A DNA stretch of 64,000 nucleotides, taken from assembly GCF_032104385.1 (NCBI RefSeq), contig NZ_DAMCHJ010000003.1, forward strand, positions 248,001 through 312,000, in the 5' to 3' direction. Positions 63,087 through 64,000 of this stretch are shown piece after piece. The first letter of the stretch is position 1, and the number at the start of each line of letters is the position of its first letter. Under the pieces are notes generated by a model, which was given only the letters and a program-made list of their open reading frames with translations, did not search any database and was not told the origin of the DNA. The stretch is from Tissierella sp032104385. Lineage in GTDB: Bacteria > Bacillota > Clostridia > Tissierellales > Tissierellaceae. The position numbers were made by a program, and so were the translations under genes.

Positions 63087-64000
63087 TTAGAAAAAGGGGA
63101 ATCCAAATTTCCCTTTTTTCTTCATTGTCTTTTCCATATCTGTAAATCTTTTCATCATCTTTTTAGTTTCTTTAAACTGCTTTAGTATTTTATTTACATC
63201 TTGGACTGTAGTTCCACTACCTTGAGCAATTCTTTTTCTTCTACTACTATCTATTATATCAGGATTATCCTTTTCTTTTTTAGTCATAGATTGTATTATA
63301 GCTTTAATTTTATTAATATCCTTTTCACTTACATCCAATCCTTTTAAAGCCTTAGAATTCATCCCAGGTATCATTCCTAATAGTTCATCAATTGGCCCTA
63401 AATTCTTCATTTGATCTAATTGGTCTAGAAAATCATCAAAAGAAAATTGTTGATTTCTAATTTTTTGCTCTAATTCCATTGCCTTTTTAGCATCTATATT
63501 TGCCTGAGCTTTTTCAATAAGACTAAGCACATCACCCATACCAAGTATTCTCGATGCCATTCTATCTGGATGAAATGGTTCCAATTGATCAAACTTTTCT
63601 CCCATAGCCGCAAATTTTATAGGCTTATCAGTTACGGCTCTTATGGATAAAGCAGCACCACCTCTAGCATCACCATCAAGTTTAGTAAGTATAACTCCAG
63701 TAATACCTAATCTCTGATTAAAAGAATCTGCAACATTAACAGCATCTTGACCCGTCATAGCATCTAGTACCAAAAGCACTTCGTTAGGTTTTACAGCATC
63801 ATGAATATTTTTAATTTCAGCCATTAGCTCTTCATCAATATGAAGTCTTCCAGCTGTGTCTATAATAATAACATCATTACCATGTTTTTTTCCATGCTCC
63901 AAAGCTGCCTTAGCTATATCTACAGGATTTATTTTATCTCCCATAGTAAATACCGGAGCTCCTACTTTCTCTCCAACTACTTCAAGTTGTTTAATAGCAG
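63087..64000 (-). CDS. ffh: Signal recognition particle protein Ffh, C-terminal part, cut by window edge
   Basis: The last 304 residues of the SRP GTPase. The frame stays open to position 64000 (IKQLEVVGEKVGAPVFTMGD), so the first methionine inside is not the start. G domain motifs IIDTAGRLHIDEEL and TKLDGDARGGAALS, closing loop PFHPDRMASRILGMGD, then the M domain (QFSFDDFLDQLDQMKNLG, GMIPGM, SRRKRIAQGSGTTVQDVNKI). Delivers nascent membrane proteins to FtsY. Heads the ffh-rpsP-khpA-rimM-trmD group. Confidence 0.97.
   Translation of the reverse strand, partial: AIKQLEVVGEKVGAPVFTMGDKINPVDIAKAALEHGKKHGNDVIIIDTAGRLHIDEELMAEIKNIHDAVKPNEVLLVLDAMTGQDAVNVADSFNQRLGITGVILTKLDGDARGGAALSIRAVTDKPIKFAAMGEKFDQLEPFHPDRMASRILGMGDVLSLIEKAQANIDAKKAMELEQKIRNQQFSFDDFLDQLDQMKNLGPIDELLGMIPGMNSKALKGLDVSEKDINKIKAIIQSMTKKEKDNPDIIDSSRRKRIAQGSGTTVQDVNKILKQFKETKKMMKRFTDMEKTMKKKGKFGFPFF

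Noticed and set aside
1..64000. Mobile elements, CRISPR arrays, prophage, toxin-antitoxin or defence genes, tRNA or rRNA genes
   Set aside because: I saw no transposase-like or defence-like proteins, no regularly spaced repeats and no tRNA cloverleaf or rRNA segments; genes are tightly packed core functions throughout.

Overview
The window is one continuous block of conserved chromosomal genes from a low-GC Gram-positive anaerobe. Every convincing gene lies on the minus strand, so transcription runs from position 64000 towards position 1. The gene set (PolC-type replicase, CodY, RbgA, RnpM/YlxR, FapA, FliY, CheC and CheD, a DUF6115-type protein) and the very AT-rich sequence point to Bacillota, class Clostridia. 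A Tissierellales-like member is my guess from overall protein flavour, not a demonstrated placement. A run of 10 N at 15355-15364 shows that this is a draft assembly.

In transcription order: (1) 64000-60766 is the ffh-rpsP-khpA-rimM-trmD group, then rplS with its own strong promoter, leader and terminator. (2) 60753-52355 holds rbgA, rnhB, a FliK-like and FlhB-C-like pair, a YraN-type protein, a ComM-type ATPase, dprA and topA. (3) 52346-51425 is codY, with a CodY-box-like site on its promoter and a strong terminator. (4) 51382-19693 is a single fla/che superoperon of about 31.5 kb: flgB-flgC-fliE-F-G-H-I-J, a long MotE-like protein, fliK, flgD, a TIGR02530-type protein, flgE, flbD, motA, motB, fliL, fliM, fliY, cheY, fliO-P-Q-R, flhB, flhA, flhF, flhG, a PilZ protein, cheB, cheA, cheW, cheC, cheD, a SigD/WhiG sigma factor, fapA and two small poorly known proteins. 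(5) 19672-16748 is rpsB-tsf-pyrH-frr with hairpins between most genes. (6) 16728-8711 is uppS-cdsA-rseP-ispG-polC, ending in a terminator. (7) 8660-1 is rimP-nusA-rnpM-infB-rbfA-nrnA-truB-ribF, then rpsO with its own promoter, then pnp, which runs off the left edge.

The layout is essentially that of Bacillus subtilis from ffh to pnp, with differences. dxr and proS are missing next to cdsA/rseP/ispG/polC, ylxQ and ylxP are missing around infB, and a DUF6115-like protein sits in the swrB position. Functionally the window combines ribosome and translation-factor supply, envelope precursor synthesis (undecaprenyl-PP, CDP-diacylglycerol), RNA processing and a nearly complete motility and chemotaxis kit. 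Flagellin, hook-associated proteins, rod proteins, FlgM, CheR and chemoreceptors are not here.

No tRNA, rRNA, CRISPR array, insertion sequence, prophage or defence system was found. No gene-free stretch exceeds about 210 bases. The less explained elements are the 419-residue MotE-like protein, the Lys/Asn-rich 104-residue protein, the DUF6115 protein and the FliK-like/FlhB-C-like pair. I found no convincing wholly new system. Many start codons were reset from longer in-frame options because a GTG lying inside the Shine-Dalgarno sequence is unlikely to be the real start.
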